Part shown: piece by piece, positions 20,417-32,403 of the stretch
Layout: the number at the start of each line of letters is the position of its first letter
Numbering within the stretch: the stretch's first letter is position 1
NCBI GenBank assembly: GCA_964017235.1
Contig: OZ024931.1
Coordinates: 100,086,221 to 100,150,220 of the forward strand
Direction: 5' to 3'
Source of the DNA: Sabellastarte sp. h YS-2021
Taxonomy: Eukaryota; Annelida; Polychaeta; Sabellida; Sabellidae
Length of the DNA: 64,000 nt
Program-made: the position numbers and the translations under genes
Notes under the pieces: generated by a model
Seen by the model: only the letters and a program-made list of their open reading frames with translations
Database searches by the model: none
What the model was told of the DNA's origin: nothing

Positions 20417-20610
20417 CAAACGAAAAAGAAGCTATGACGTCACGCTGTCTAGACAGGAAGGAAGTACTACAGACCACCTGGCGAGTGCACAGCACTGGAC
20501 CGGCCTGGCCGGTGGAGACACAGGACGTCTTTTTCTGACGTTTGGCGGGCCGATCTGCGCCGACCGGATAAGCTATTGTCCATTGGATAGGATGTATTAA
20601 CGCAATAAAA
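20417..20610 (+). repeat. DIRS C right inverted terminal repeat
   Basis: Reverse complement of the left repeat, with TGACGTCA at 20435-20442, GTCTAGACAGGAAGGAAGTA, a CCGGCCTGGCCGG palindrome and the end sequence ACGCAATAAAA. It lies immediately upstream of gag and is the likely promoter end. Confidence 0.88.
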
Positions 20611-20900
20611 TTGGCCAGAATGTGCTTAATACAATAATAAATGTAATACATAAAAAGGGACATATAACAATAACACTGCACTGAGATATAGAAAGAAAAA
20701 GGCAGTAAATACTTCCCAAAGATAGTAAGATGGCGGCGACCAACGAGAAAAGTTGTAACATAAGGGGCAGATCACGTGACGACAACCTGAGGCTACGGCC
20801 AAGTATAAACGTCTTTTTTTCTTAGACGTTGGTCGTGATGCCTCGCGGCAACCAGTAAAGCATTCAGTCCCACATGATAAGCTATTGTAGTGCAATAAAA
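20611..20900 (+). repeat. DIRS B right terminal repeat
   Basis: Resumes element B after C. It contains the GCCAGAATGTGC leader, TCACGTGA palindrome, GGCTACGGCCAAG and GCCTCGCGGCAACCAGTAAAG, and ends TGCAATAAAA. It pairs with 8167-8270. Confidence 0.87.
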
Positions 20901-22130
20901 GCAATAGTTTTCAAGTTACAACTGATTTACTCAACAGCGAGAACCTAAAGGTAGCTATTACTCAGCTATGCCATGACATACAGGTTTGCAATTTCACTAT
21001 GTTATAGCTGACCCAAAAGTAGGTGAACAAAATATTTAAACAAAATACTCTAAATGCAATAGTTTTTCAAGTTACAACTGATTTACTCAACAGTGATAAT
21101 CGCAAAGTAGCTATTACTAAGCTATGCAATGAGATACAGGTCTGAAATTTTACTATGTTATAGCTGACCCAAAAGGAGGTGAACAACATATTTAAGCAAA
21201 ATACTGTAAATGGAATAGTTTCAAGTTACTGATTTACTTAATAGTGAAGTGGCCACTTAATTACTAAGTTAACTGTTGAGGAGTAAAATGTAGGTAGTAA
21301 CGTATTGAAACAAAATACTGTCAATGCAATAGTTTGAGAGTTACAACTGATTTATTCAGCAGTGAGAATCTCAAAGTAGCTTTTGCTTAGCTATGCAATA
21401 AGTTAAAGGGTTAAAATGTTACTATGGTATAGCTGACCCGAAAGTAGGTGAATAACACATTTAAAGAAAAATACTGTAAAGGCAATATTTATCAAGTTAC
21501 AACTAATTTACTCAACAGTGAGAACCTGAAAGTAGCTATTGCTATGCTATGCAATGAGCTATAGGTCTGCAATTTCACTATGTTACAGGTGATTGAAAAG
21601 CAAGTGAATAACATATTTAAAGAAAATTCTCTAAATGCAATAGTTTTGAAGTTACAACTGATTTATTCAACAGTGAAAACCTTAAAGTAGCTATTGATCA
21701 GCTATGTCATGAGCTACAGGTCTATAATTTCACTATATTATAGCTGACCCAAAAGTAGGTGAATAACATATTTAAACAAAATTCTCAAAATGAAATAGTT
21801 TTTGAGTTAGAACTGATTTACTCAACAGTGAGAACCTCACAGTAGCTGTTGCTCCGCTTTGCAATAAGCTACAGGTCTGCAATTTCACTGTTTTATAGCT
21901 GATCAAAAAGTAGGTGAATAACAGATGTAAACAAAATACTGTAAATGGAATAGTTTTGAAGTTACAACTAATTTACTCAATTGTGAGAACCTGAAAACAG
22001 CTAGTCAACACCAATACTCTGAAAGTAGCTATTGCTGAGCTATGCAACGACCTATAGGTCTGCAATTTTACTATGTTATAGCTGACCCAAAAGTAAGTGA
22101 ACAACATATTTTAACAAAATCACGGTTTAA
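20901..22130. repeat. 155-bp satellite array
   Basis: About eight diverged units with CAATAGTTT, GTTACAACTGATTTACTCAAC and GTTATAGCTGACC landmarks. DIRS B lies at its left edge. Confidence 0.85.
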
Positions 22131-22770
22131 TAGTTTGACAGTCTATCGGTCCGTGTAGTGTTTTCATGGTTAAATAATGCTTACACTTGAAAAATTTTGA
22201 AGACTGTTTATCTTTATGACTGTTTCTCTCAGTGACCACCCATGTATATAAATTTGTAAAGCTTGCTATTAAAAAACACCATACCACACGGTAAACCACC
22301 ATAAATAGTGACAAAAACATCAACAAAACTAATTCCTCAATTGTCTACCCCCTCCTGCTGAATGAAACTGGAACTAAGTATAATATTTTGAATGTGTGTA
22401 TTATGCACCTAAAGCCTAGAATTGGTGAAGAGTCATACAGTGTCTATTGGGAAGATACTTTCTATTCCAATTTGAAATTTAACTGTTAGATAATCTGTTA
22501 GAAAAGACATGCCATTAGTCCAATTGCAGTATCTGCCTCCTTACTCATCTCACTGATATAACCGGTTGCTAATTGCAATTTTCAGTTAGAGTGAGAGTGA
22601 CGTTGTTGAGAGTTCACAGTCATCTAAGTTTCAATTCATTGAGAGTCAAAGGGTCATACACTGGTTGTAACACTCGTTTTTCACATTTTCCTGCCATTAT
22701 TTCACATAATTCACGGATGTACTAGTGTTATATAAACTACACCGATCAATAGCAACTCCGTTAAACAAAA
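22131..22770. other. unique AT-rich sequence, no gene seen
   Basis: No repeat landmarks, no long open frame and no splice-flanked coding segment were recognised on either strand. Confidence 0.6.
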
Positions 22771-23650
22771 TACTCTAAAAGCAATAGTTTTCAAGTTGCA
22801 ACTGATTTACTCAATAGTGAGAACCTGAAAACAGCTATAATTTGCTCAGCTATACCATCAGTTACACGTCTGCAATTTTACTATGTCAGAGCTGATTCAA
22901 AAGTACATGAAAAACATATTTAAACAGGATTCTGTAAATGCAATAGTTTTCAACTTACAACTCATTTACAGTGAGAATCTCAAAGTAGCTATTACTCAGC
23001 TATGTAATGAGCTACAGGTCTGCAATGTTTCTATGTTATAGCTGACCAAAAATTACAAGAATAACACATTTAAACTAAATACTCTAAATGTAATAGTTTT
23101 CAAGTTATAACCGATTTACTCAACAGCTATATTCTGAAAGTAGCTATTGGTCAGCTCTCCAATGAGTTACATGTCTGCAAGTGCACTATGTTATAGCTGA
23201 GAGAAAAGTAGGTGAATAACATATTCAAACAAAATACAGTAAATGCAATAGTTTTTAAGTTACAACTGTTTTACTCAACAGTGAGAACCTGAAAACAGCT
23301 ATTACTGAGGTTTGCCATGAGTTATACGTCTGCAATTTCACTATGTTGTAGCTGATTCAAAAGTACATGAATAACATAATTAAACAAAATTCTGTAAATG
23401 CAATAGTTTCCAAGTTACAACTCATTTACTCAACAGTGAGAACCTTATAGTAGCTATTGCTAAGCTATGTAGTGAGTTACAGGTCTGAAAATCTTCTATG
23501 TTATTGCTGACCAAAAATTAGAAGAATCAAATATTTAAACAAAATACTCTAAATGTTATAGTTTTGAAGTTACAACTGATTTACTCAATATCTATATTCT
23601 GAAAGTAGCTGAATAACATATTTTAACAAAATGCTCTAAATGCATTACTT
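22771..23650. repeat. 155-bp satellite array
   Basis: About six diverged units of the same satellite as at 20901, ending where the conserved terminal domain at 23651 begins. Confidence 0.82.
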
Positions 23651-24263
23651 TTCAAGTTGAAAGTGATTTAGTGTATGATTTCATGAATTTTAATGCATTA
23701 AAAATTATTTAAAAAATTCATAAAAAAATTAAGAAAGATCCAGGCCTGATACTCAGACAAGGGAATCTACTTGAGGCCTAGAACACTTATGTGCAAGATA
23801 TGCGAGAAATCCCTGCAATAGTCAATCAGAAAATTGTGATAAAGTGTTAAAATTATCACACTTAGGGTGGGGGGTACCTCACTTGTAATGGCTCTAGCAA
23901 ACAGACGAACAAACAGATCTGCATGCCTTGAACAATTTTTCATCCTCGGTAGATAGGGTATCTTTTTTTTTAAAACAAGCATATCTCTGGGCCTTGTACT
24001 TTTGGAGAAGTTGTTCACGCAGACGTGGACGTGTACATGTCCATCCATGCCGCAGAGTGATTATATAAAAATTTATTTTTAAAATTCATAAAAATATAAT
24101 TAAGAAAGATCCAGGCCTGATATTCATAGAAGGGAACTATTAGTGGCCTAGTACATACCGTATATGCAAGATAAGAGACAAATCCCTGCAATAGTAAAAT
24201 AATTGATTAAGTGCATGATTTCATGAATTTTAATACATTAAAAATTATTTTAAAAAATTCATA
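23651..24263. repeat. terminal domain of a tandem-core element, 1.5 copies
   Basis: Positions 23651-24062 match 28160-28580 and 42815-43140 (AGATCCAGG, ATCCCTGCAATAGTCA, GGCTCTAGCAAACAGACGAA, TTTTTCATCCT, GTTGTTCACGC). A second truncated copy follows at 24063-24263. Both look like non-coding ends of hairpin-type mobile elements. Confidence 0.75.
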
Positions 24264-24539
24264 AACAAGAGGAGAGTGCCCGTGAACGGGCACTGTGTCA
24301 GCTGACTGAATGTTTTTGATTTATGATGGTGATAATGAGAGGAAAGCATAATTATCAGGGAAAGGGCTGTACAGAAATACAGTAAATGGTAACTGAACAG
24401 CATGTTCGAAAGATATTCTGAAGCTGACAGAAGAAAAGGACAAAAAAGTTGTGCCCTGCAAATGGTATTATGAAATAAAGTAACAAGGTAATTGTTTAAG
24501 TGTAAAAAGTAGGTTAAAAATATTTAGAGAAATACTATA

Positions 24540-25365
24540 AATGCAATATCCTCGTTCGACCATGAAGAAGGGGTCCAAAGGTCAAATCTGACCATACCAA
24601 AAGATTCCCAGCCAAAGAATTTAGGATGGTTTACCATCCCAAACCTCTCGGACCAATAATAAGTGAGTCATAGGCACTTTTTAAGTTTGGCTATCCTTGT
24701 TTGACCTTGACGGAGGGGTCCAAGGTCAAATCCGACCACACAAAAAAATTCCCAGCCCATGATTTCCTGTAGCTTGTTTACCATCCCAAACCTGTAGGAC
24801 CAATAATAAGCGAGTTATAAGCAATTGTAAGTTTGGCTATCCTCAATTGACCTTGAAGGAGGGGTCCCAGGTCAAATCTGACCACACCAAAAGAATCCCA
24901 GCCCATGATTTCCTATATGTTGGTTTACCATCCCAAACCTCCAAGACCAATAATACGCGAGTTATAAGCACTTTAAGTTTGGCTATCTTCGTTTGACTTG
25001 GAAGGAGGGGTCTAAGGTGAAATCCGACCACACCAAAAGATTCCCAGCCCATGATTTTCTATAGGTTGGTTTTCCATTCCAAACCTCTAGGACCAATAAT
25101 AAGTGAGTTATAAGCACTTTTAAGTTTGGCTATCCTCATCTGACCTTGAAGGAGGGGTCCAAGGTGAAATCCGACCACACCAAAAAATTCCCAGCTCATG
25201 ATTTTCTATAGGTTGGTTTTCATTCCAAACCTCTAGGACCAATAATAAGCGAGTTATAAGCACTTTTATGTTTGGCTATCCTCATTTGACCTTGAAGGAG
25301 GGTTCCAAGGTCAAATCGGACCATATTAAGAGATTCCCAGCCCATGATTTCCTACAGGTTGGATA
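24540..25365. repeat. ~146-bp tandem repeat
   Basis: Units carry TTTGACCTTGAAGGAGGGGTCC, AGATTCCCAGCCCATGATTTCC and ACCAATAATAAGCGAGTTATA. TATCCTC/TATCTTC starts at 24838, 24984, 25131 and 25277, giving 146-147 bp. The same array recurs at 45400-45970. Confidence 0.85.
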
Positions 25366-28150
25366 CAATGATTTACTCAACAGTGAGAACCTGAAAGAAG
25401 CTATTGCTCAGCTATGCCATGACATAGAGGTCTGCAATTTCACTATGTTATAGCTGACCAAAACGTCTGTGAATAACATATTTAACAAAATACTCTAAAT
25501 GTAATAGTTTTCAAGTTACAACTGATTTACTCAAGAGTGAGAACCTCAAAGTAACTATTACTCAGCTATGCAATGAGCTACAAGTCTGAATTTTTGCTCT
25601 GTTATAGCTGACCTAAAAGTAGGTGAACAACATATTTAAGCAAAATACTGTAAATGCAATAGTTTTCAAGTTACAACTGATTTACTCAATAGTGAGAACC
25701 TGAAAATAGCTATTGCTCCGCTATGCCATGAGCTATAGGTCTGTAATTTCACTATGTTATAGCTAACCCAAAAGTAGGTGAACAATATATTTTAACAAAA
25801 TACTCCAAATGCAATATTTTTCAAGTTATAGCCGATTTACTCAACAGTCAGTGCCTGAGAATAGCTATTGCTCAGTTGTGCCATGAGCTACAGGTCTGTA
25901 ATTTCACTATGTTATAGCTGACCCAAAAGTAGCTGAATAACATATTTGCACAAATTTCTGTAAAGGCAATAGTTTTCCAATTACAACTGATTTACTCAAC
26001 AGTGAGAACTTCAAAGTAGCTATTACTCAGCTGTGCAATGAGCCACAGGTCTGGAACTTCGCTATGTTATAGCTGACCCCAAAATAGGTGAATAACATAT
26101 TGAAACAAAATACTCTAAATGCAATAGTTTCCAAGTTATAAGTGATTTACTCAACAGTGATAACCTAAAAGTAGCTATTACTCAGCTATGCCATGAGCTA
26201 CAGGTCTGAAATTTTACTATGTTATAGCTGACCCAAAAGTAGCTGAATAACATATTTATACTAAATTCTCTAAATGCAATAGTTTTCAAATTATAAGTGA
26301 TTTACTCAACATTGAGAACTTCAAAGTAGCTATTACTCAGCTATGCAATGAGTCACAGGTCTGGAACTTCACTATGTTATAGCTGACCCCAAAATAGGTG
26401 AATAACATATTGAAACAAAATACTCTAAATGCAATAATTTCCAAGTTATAAGCGATTTACTCAACAGTGATAACCTCAAAGTAGCTATTACTCAGCTATG
26501 CCATGAGCTACAGGTCTGAAATTTTACTATGTTATAGCTGACCCAAAAGTAGGTGAACAACATATTTAAGCAAAATACTGTACATGCAATAGTTTTCAAG
26601 TTCCAACTGATTTACTCAATAGTGATGACCTAAAAGTAGCTATTACTCAGCTATGCCATGAGCTACAGGTCTGAAATTTTACTATGTTATAGCTGACCCA
26701 AAAGTAGCTGAATAACATATTTATACTAAATTCTCTAAATGCAATAGTTTTGCAATTACAACTGATTTACTCAATAGTGAGAACCTCAAAGTAGTTATTA
26801 CTCAGCTATGCAATGAGCTACAGGTCTGAAATTTTACTATGTTATAGCTCACCCAAAAGTAGGTGAACAACATATTTAAGCAAAATACTGTAAATGCAAT
26901 AGTTTTCAAGTTACAACTGATTTACTCAATAGTGATGACCTAAAAGTAGCTATTACTCAGCTATGCCATGAGCTACAGGTCTGAAATTTTACTATGTTAT
27001 AGCTGACCCAAAAGTAGCTGAATAACATATTTATACGACATTCTCTAAATGCAATAGTTTTCCAAGTACAACTGATTTACTCAATAGTGAGAACTTCAAA
27101 GTAGCTATTACTCAGCTATGCCATGACCTACAGATCTGAAATTTCACTATGTTATAGCTGGCCCAAAAGTAGCTGAATAACATATTTATACGAAATTCTC
27201 TAAATGCAATAGTTTTGCAATTACAACTGATTTACTCAATAGTGAGAACCTCAAAGTAGTTATTACTCAGCTATGCAATGAGCTACAGGTCTGAAATTTT
27301 ACTATGTTATAGCTGACCCAAAAGTAGGTGAACAACATATTTAAGCAAAATACTGTAAATGCAATAGTTTTCAAGTTACAACTGATTTACTCAATAGTGA
27401 TGACCTAAAAGTAGCTATTACTCAGCTATGCCATGAGCTACAGGTCTGAAATTTTACTATGTTATAGCTGACCCAAAAGTAGCTGAATAACATATTTATA
27501 CGAAATTCTCTAAATGCAATAGTTTTCCAATTACAACTGATTTACTCAATAGTGAGAACTTCAAAGTAGCTATTACTCAGCTATGCAATGAGCCACAGAT
27601 CTGAAACTTCACTATGTTATAGCTGATCCCAAAATAGGTGAATAACATATTGAAACAAAATACTGTAAATGCAATAGTTTCCAAGTTATAAGCGATTTAC
27701 TCAACAGTGATAAACTAAAAGTAGCTATTACTCAGCTATGCCATGAGCTACAGGTCTGAAATTTTACTATGTTATAGCTGACCCAAAAGTAGCTGAATAA
27801 CATATTTATACGAAATTCTCTAAATGCAATAGTTTTGAAGTTATAAGCGATTTATTCAACAGTGATAACCTAAAAGTAGCTATTACTCAGCTATGCCATG
27901 AGCTACAGGTCTAAAATTTTACTATGTTATAGCTGACCCAAAAGTAGCTGAATAACATATTTATACGAAATTCTCTAAATGCAATAGTTTTTAAGTTACA
28001 AGTGATTTTACTCATAATGGAAGTTACTGAAAAGCCCAAAAGTAGCTATTACTCACTTAGCTATTGAGACAGGCACCCAACTTACTCACCATATTGTAGC
28101 TATGAAAAAAGTAGCTGAATAACATATTTTAACAAAATGCTCTAAATGCA
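25366..28150. repeat. 155-bp satellite, main array
   Basis: About 18 head-to-tail units. CATAT starts at 26096, 26251, 26406 and 26561, exactly 155 bp apart. Alternating unit subtypes (CATATTGAAACAAAATACTC, CATATTTATACGAAATTCTC, CATATTTAAGCAAAATACTG) indicate local block duplication. Confidence 0.92.
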
Positions 28151-28585
28151 ACACTTTTCAAGTTATAAATGATTTTGTGCATGATTTCATGAATTTTAAT
28201 GCATTAAAAATTATTAAAAAAATTTATTAAAAAAAAAGTAAGACAGATCCAGGTCTCATACTCACACAAGAGAATCTACCTCTGGCCTAGTACATATATG
28301 CAAGATATGAGAGAAATCCCTGCAATAGTCACTGAGAAAATTGTGATTAAGTGTTGAAATTTTCACACTTTTGGTGGGGGTACCCCCCTTGTAATGTCTC
28401 TAGCAAACAGACGAACAGACAGATTTGCATGCCTTGAACCATTTTTCATCCTCGATAGATAAGGTATCTTTTAAAAAAAACAGCACGTCTCTAGGCCTTG
28501 TAGTTTTGGAGGAGAAGTTGTTCACGCGGACGCGGACGCGTACGCCCACGCCGCAGAGTGACGACATAGTCAGCTGACATAAAAA

Positions 28586-28869
28586 ACTAGAAAAATGTTT
28601 TTGCTAACAAAAACTAAGCGTCCCAAAAAGGTTCACTGCAATATAATATACAGTAGAAAAGGTTTTTAAAAATAAAAACATGCAGTACTGAGAGAAGAAG
28701 TGAAAGTTAAGCAGACAGTGTGGAAGTTCATGCATTAACATGAAAGAAAAATTTAAGATTTATTTTGTTTTCTATGGTCATAAATTGTGAAAAGTTAATT
28801 GAATAAATGCTCTGGCTAAGAATGCATAAAGCATCAATACTTATAATAAGTCGAACGTTACACCATAAA
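28586..28869. repeat. fragment of another hairpin-type element
   Basis: Starts ACTAGAAAAATG then GTTTTTG-CTAA-CAAAAAC (7-bp-arm hairpin) and AAGCGTCCC. The same head recurs at 49187, and a variant at 47253. No coding sequence. Confidence 0.5.
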
Positions 28870-30352
28870 ACTAGAAATAGGACGCCCTGTTGATAGTAGC
28901 TGCGACATATGAATAGAAACAGGATAGCATAGAAGAACACACATTATCATGTGTAATGTCCACCCCATGAACCTTTTGCCAAAATTGTACAGTAGTCTTA
29001 CAAGACCCTGTTTCATTTGTGAAATATATCAATGATGGTTAAATATTTATTAGTGTACATTTAAATTATTTCAGCTTCATGCCTTTTTGCATTGGTTGGG
29101 TCGAAAATTTTGACGAAATCACTCTATCTTGCACGGTTAAGAAGATAGAAGCAAATTTCTGTTTTTCTATTTTTGGCAAAAATTTGAAAATTCAAAATGG
29201 CCACCATTTTTGGGAAGAGGAAAATTTTTTGAAAATTGCCAAGAGTACATTTCTTAGATACCCCGTGGGTCGAAAATTTCACCAGAATAACTCTATTTTG
29301 CATGGTTAAGGCAAAATTCAAATTGGCCGCCATTTTTGGGAAGAGGAAAATTTTTTGAAAATTGCCAAGAGTACACTTCTTAGATACCCTATGGGTCGAA
29401 AATTTCACCGAAATAACTCTATTTTGCACGGTTAAGGCACATTTGTGTTTTTCCATTTTGGGCGAAAATTCAAAATGGCCGCTATATGTGGGGGAAAAAT
29501 TTTTGAAAATTGCCAAGAGTACATTTCTTAGATACCCCATGGGTCGAAAATTTCGACGAAATCGCTCTATCTCGCACGATTAAGGAGATAGAAGCAATTT
29601 TGTGTTTTGCCATTTTGGGCAAAAATTCGAAAATTCAAAATGGCCGCCATATGTGGGAAGAGGAAATTTTTTGAAAATTGCCAAGAGTACATTGCTCAGA
29701 TACCCTGTGGGTCGAAAATTTTGACGAAATCCCTCTATCTCGCACGGTTAAGGAGATAGAAGCAATTTTGTATTTTGCCATTTTTGGGAAAAATTCGAAA
29801 ATTCAAAATGGCCGCCATTTTTGGGGAGGGGAAAATTTTTTGAAAATTGTAAAGAGTACATTCCTTAGATACCCTGTGGGTTGAAAATTTCGACGAAATC
29901 GCTCTATCTCGCACGGTTTAGGAGATATGAGCACATTTGCCTTTTTCAGTATTCAAAATAGCCAATTACTCATTTATTTAATTAATTACTCACTCATCTA
30001 TGAAGCAATTACCCCCAAAAGCAATCCCATACAAGCTATTAACCCAATGAACTTCCATACCAAATTTCAGAAAGCTAGGCTTTATAGCATTCCTTAAAAT
30101 GTCTGGAAACCAAAGAGATACTCAAAAGTAGCAAAGTAGCTATTACTCAGTTAGCTATACAGCTATCATCACCAAAAGCAATCCCATACAACCTATTAAC
30201 CCAATAAACCTGCATGCCAAATTTGGTAAAGATAGGATAAGAACTGTTGCCTAAAATGTCTGGAAACCAAGTGGGATGCCGGGACGCCGGAAAAAGTAAA
30301 AATAATATGTCCAAACCCCCCACCCCACCCCCCCACCCCTGGGTGGACATAA
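28870..30352 (+). mobile_element. hairpin-ended tandem-core element, copy 1
   Basis: Begins ACTAGAAATAGGACGCCC and ends GGGTGGACATAA. The subterminal motif TGTCCACCC at 28957-28965 is repeated at the right end as a hairpin arm, partly eroded here. The core (29080-29950) is a tandem array with TTAGATACCCTGTGGGTCG, CGAAATCGCTCTATCTCGCA and AATTCAAAATGGCCGCCATT, units about 126-170 bp. Its copy at 32975 is closely similar end to end. Open frames inside are by-products of the repeat. Confidence 0.7.
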
Positions 30353-30882
30353 TTATTGTACAGGACAAAGGGAATGTTTAACAATATTAACTTCTTCCTT
30401 CCTATATTTCCTGTTTTACTGAATGCCAACTTTCCTGTTAACACCCTCTCAATCCCCCTTTTATGCACCCAATCTTGTTTAAATTGTAACCAAATATCTG
30501 TCCCCCTTTTTATGTGCCTGTGCACACACAAGTATTTACGGCTCATTTCGATGTCAGTTTTACAATGTGTTAAAGATGAAGTTATCACCCCCTCCTCTTT
30601 TCTTCTCTGCTTCTAAAAGAGCTTTGTTCCACGGCTTAAGACCACTTGAAAGTGGCATAAATCGACCCGCTGCCACACGACAATTCACATCAATTGTCTC
30701 AAGTTTACAAACACACAGGCCTCTGGCTGTTGGCTAGCTATTTATATTTGCACCCCTGGTTTTCTATAAAAAATAGCTGTACTACATGTAGTGCAAATGT
30801 GGAGAATACTTATTAAGCTCCACACAAAATAGTGTACCACCTAGAAAAAGCGTCATCTTGTTTAACAACTGAACTGTTTATT
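30353..30882. other. unique sequence, no gene seen
   Basis: No repeat landmarks and no convincing coding segment. A short open frame at 30356-30616 has no recognisable similarity. Confidence 0.5.
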
Positions 30883-31121
30883 TACTTATTTATTCATACA
30901 TTTATTTATGTCACACAAAGTACTTCATCATTTATATTGTGACTGGTACCTGGAAGGGAAGAGGAAGCCAGTACATACAGTTGGTCAAGGTTATCTACTG
31001 TAAACTGGCAATGGCAAGCAATTATCAGCTTTCCAACATGAGGTCAGGCCAGGATTTGAACTCAGACTGATCTCAGAGGGGTGGGAGGTGGGTGTTACCA
31101 CTTCGCCAACCATGGCCCCTT
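30883..31121 (-). mobile_element. old tRNA-derived SINE
   Basis: Diverged copy of the SINE at 8272: minus strand starts GGGGCCATGGTTGGCGAAGTGG, with an eroded B box (GAGTTCAAATCC) and matching middle (TTGCCATTGCCAGTTTACAGTA). An imperfect flanking duplication, CTGAACTGTTTA versus CTGAACAGTTTT, is visible. Confidence 0.75.
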
Positions 31122-32084
31122 CTGAACAGTTTTCTAGATTTTGCTTCATATTTTGTTGCTCCCATTTCTTAGTTTATTCTTGTTGAGATTAAATTTGTTA
31201 AAAAATCATAAAAAAATTAATACTTTATGAATTCTTACCCTTAAATGGATCTTTAGCATTGTTCAATCCTTCTCCAATTTATTTTTTCTTGGGACCAGTT
31301 GAACCTTTATTTTTACATATATTATTATCAATTTCTATTAACACATTTCAACTTTTACCCTGTCCTGTTATTTAAAACTGCCTCTTCCATTGTTTTTTTA
31401 TTTATTTATTTTTTGGATGAGCTTTAACTAAACTGTAAATCCCACTACTTAGCTGACGAATATAGAATTACCTGATCATTTTAGTACTTTTTTTTCACTA
31501 TTTCAACATAAAGTAACAGTCAACACTGGGACACCTGAACTTGAAAATTGTTCCTGATTATCAGCTGAAGTCTAAAGAAACTGGTTTCTCTCCAACGTGC
31601 TCAGATTTTACAGTTTTTAAGGGAGAAACACTTAACAGTATTGTACTGAAGTGGGTTCAACTGTAAGTGGGTACAGCTTAAGTTAATCACCAAACATACT
31701 TAAAGACTAAAGCGTTGGAGGACTAAACCCACATAAGAAGAGTCCCTTTAGAGTAAGAACTGTAACACTTGCTATGGTATGTGATATTTGCCACTGACGA
31801 AAACCCCCTGATTCCAGCAGGTATGGGCGAGTATACATGGGAGTCTGAATGCCTCCACCAGGCATTATAAAACAGACAGTTGTGCAATGAATGAAAATGC
31901 ATTTCTATGCATATTGTCGGAGTACTTTATACTTTGTTTTCTGTTATTACATTCTTTAAATGAGACTTAACAGAAAAAAATCTAAAAGAAAAAATAAATA
32001 AATTTTAAAGCAAGCAATAAACACAAAATATTGTGCCATACAAATGTTTTTATTATTATTATGACAAAGTCCTACAAAATTTGC
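31122..32084. other. AT-rich unique sequence, no gene seen
   Basis: Low-complexity T-rich tracts. A short conserved-looking patch near 31780-31870 could not be assigned. Confidence 0.5.
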
Positions 32085-32250
32085 AGAGGTCTTCGGTGGC
32101 CTAGTAGTTAACAAGCTCGACATCTAATCATAGGCTGTCACCTCTGTGGGTTCGAGTCCCACAAGTGGCCATGCTGAGGACCTGTCCCAATATGACCCTG
32201 ACTGTTGAATGGGACGTAATACCCCAACTTTGACTTTGACTTACCAAATT
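32085..32250 (+). mobile_element. second type of tRNA-derived SINE
   Basis: Plus strand: a GGCCTAGTAGTTAACAAGC segment in A-box position and a perfect B box GGTTCGAGTCC, followed by a 3' part with GGGACGTAATACCCCAAC and a TTTGACTTTGACTT tail. The tRNA-like part lacks a foldable CCA-ended acceptor, so it is a SINE rather than a tRNA gene. Confidence 0.7.
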
Positions 32251-32403
32251 TGCAATTTTATGATGATTTTGAACCAACTGTCTAATCTATTCCACAATTT
32301 CTGTAAATTTTCCTCTTATTTTACTTAATTCTAAGAGCTACCCCCTAGTAGCATATTTCACCTGCTGCGGCAAATTTCATGGTTATTCCTCTCTGTGTAC
32401 AAG

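Larger units (their letters stand above)
14289..20610 (-). mobile_element. DIRS retrotransposon C (family 2), near-complete
   Basis: The best-preserved element of the window (6322 bp), nested in B. Terminal repeats are 14289-14502 and 20417-20610, and the internal complementary region is 14565-14650. Removing it restores GAAAATTGGCCAGAATGTGC, which is intact in element A at 6488-6507, so the insertion made no duplication. Genes on the minus strand: gag (20270-18192), UGA readthrough site and Cys-rich extension (18194-17904), RT-RNase H-MT (+1 frame, one nonsense codon), and tyrosine recombinase in the gag frame. Apart from that nonsense codon its reading frames look intact. Confidence 0.95.
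8167..20900 (-). mobile_element. DIRS retrotransposon B (family 1), interrupted
   Basis: A second family-1 DIRS copy on the minus strand, inserted in the 155-bp satellite. Joining the flanks CTAAAT and GCAATAG restores the repeat sequence ACTCTAAATGCAATAG, with no duplication. It carries two SINEs (8272-8504, 10625-10854) and the complete family-2 element C (14289-20610) between its gag start and right terminal repeat. All its genes are broken by indels. It is thus older than C and both SINEs. Confidence 0.9.
24264..28580 (-). mobile_element. hairpin-ended tandem-core element (Helentron-like)
   Basis: Non-coding element with hairpin AGTGCCCGT-GA-ACGGGCACT at 24275-24294, motif GTCAGCTGAC at both ends (24297-24306 and 28568-28577), a ~146-bp array (24540-25365), a 155-bp array (25366-28150) and the conserved terminal domain (28160-28580). 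A terminal hairpin next to a short tail, with a subterminal motif repeated at the far end, fits non-autonomous Helentron-like or bivalve pearl-type elements; on that reading the 3' end is at 24264. No Rep/helicase gene is present. Confidence 0.6.

Noticed and set aside
25366-28150. CRISPR array
   Set aside because: Units are ~155 bp, similar along their whole length, with no short repeats separated by unique spacers; eukaryotic satellite.
29124-29540. 138-codon open frame on the minus strand
   Set aside because: It lies entirely in the tandem core of the element at 28870 and translates the repeat.
32090-32165. tRNA gene
   Set aside because: A- and B-box-like sequence is present but the acceptor stem does not close and a SINE-type 3' tail follows; annotated as SINE.
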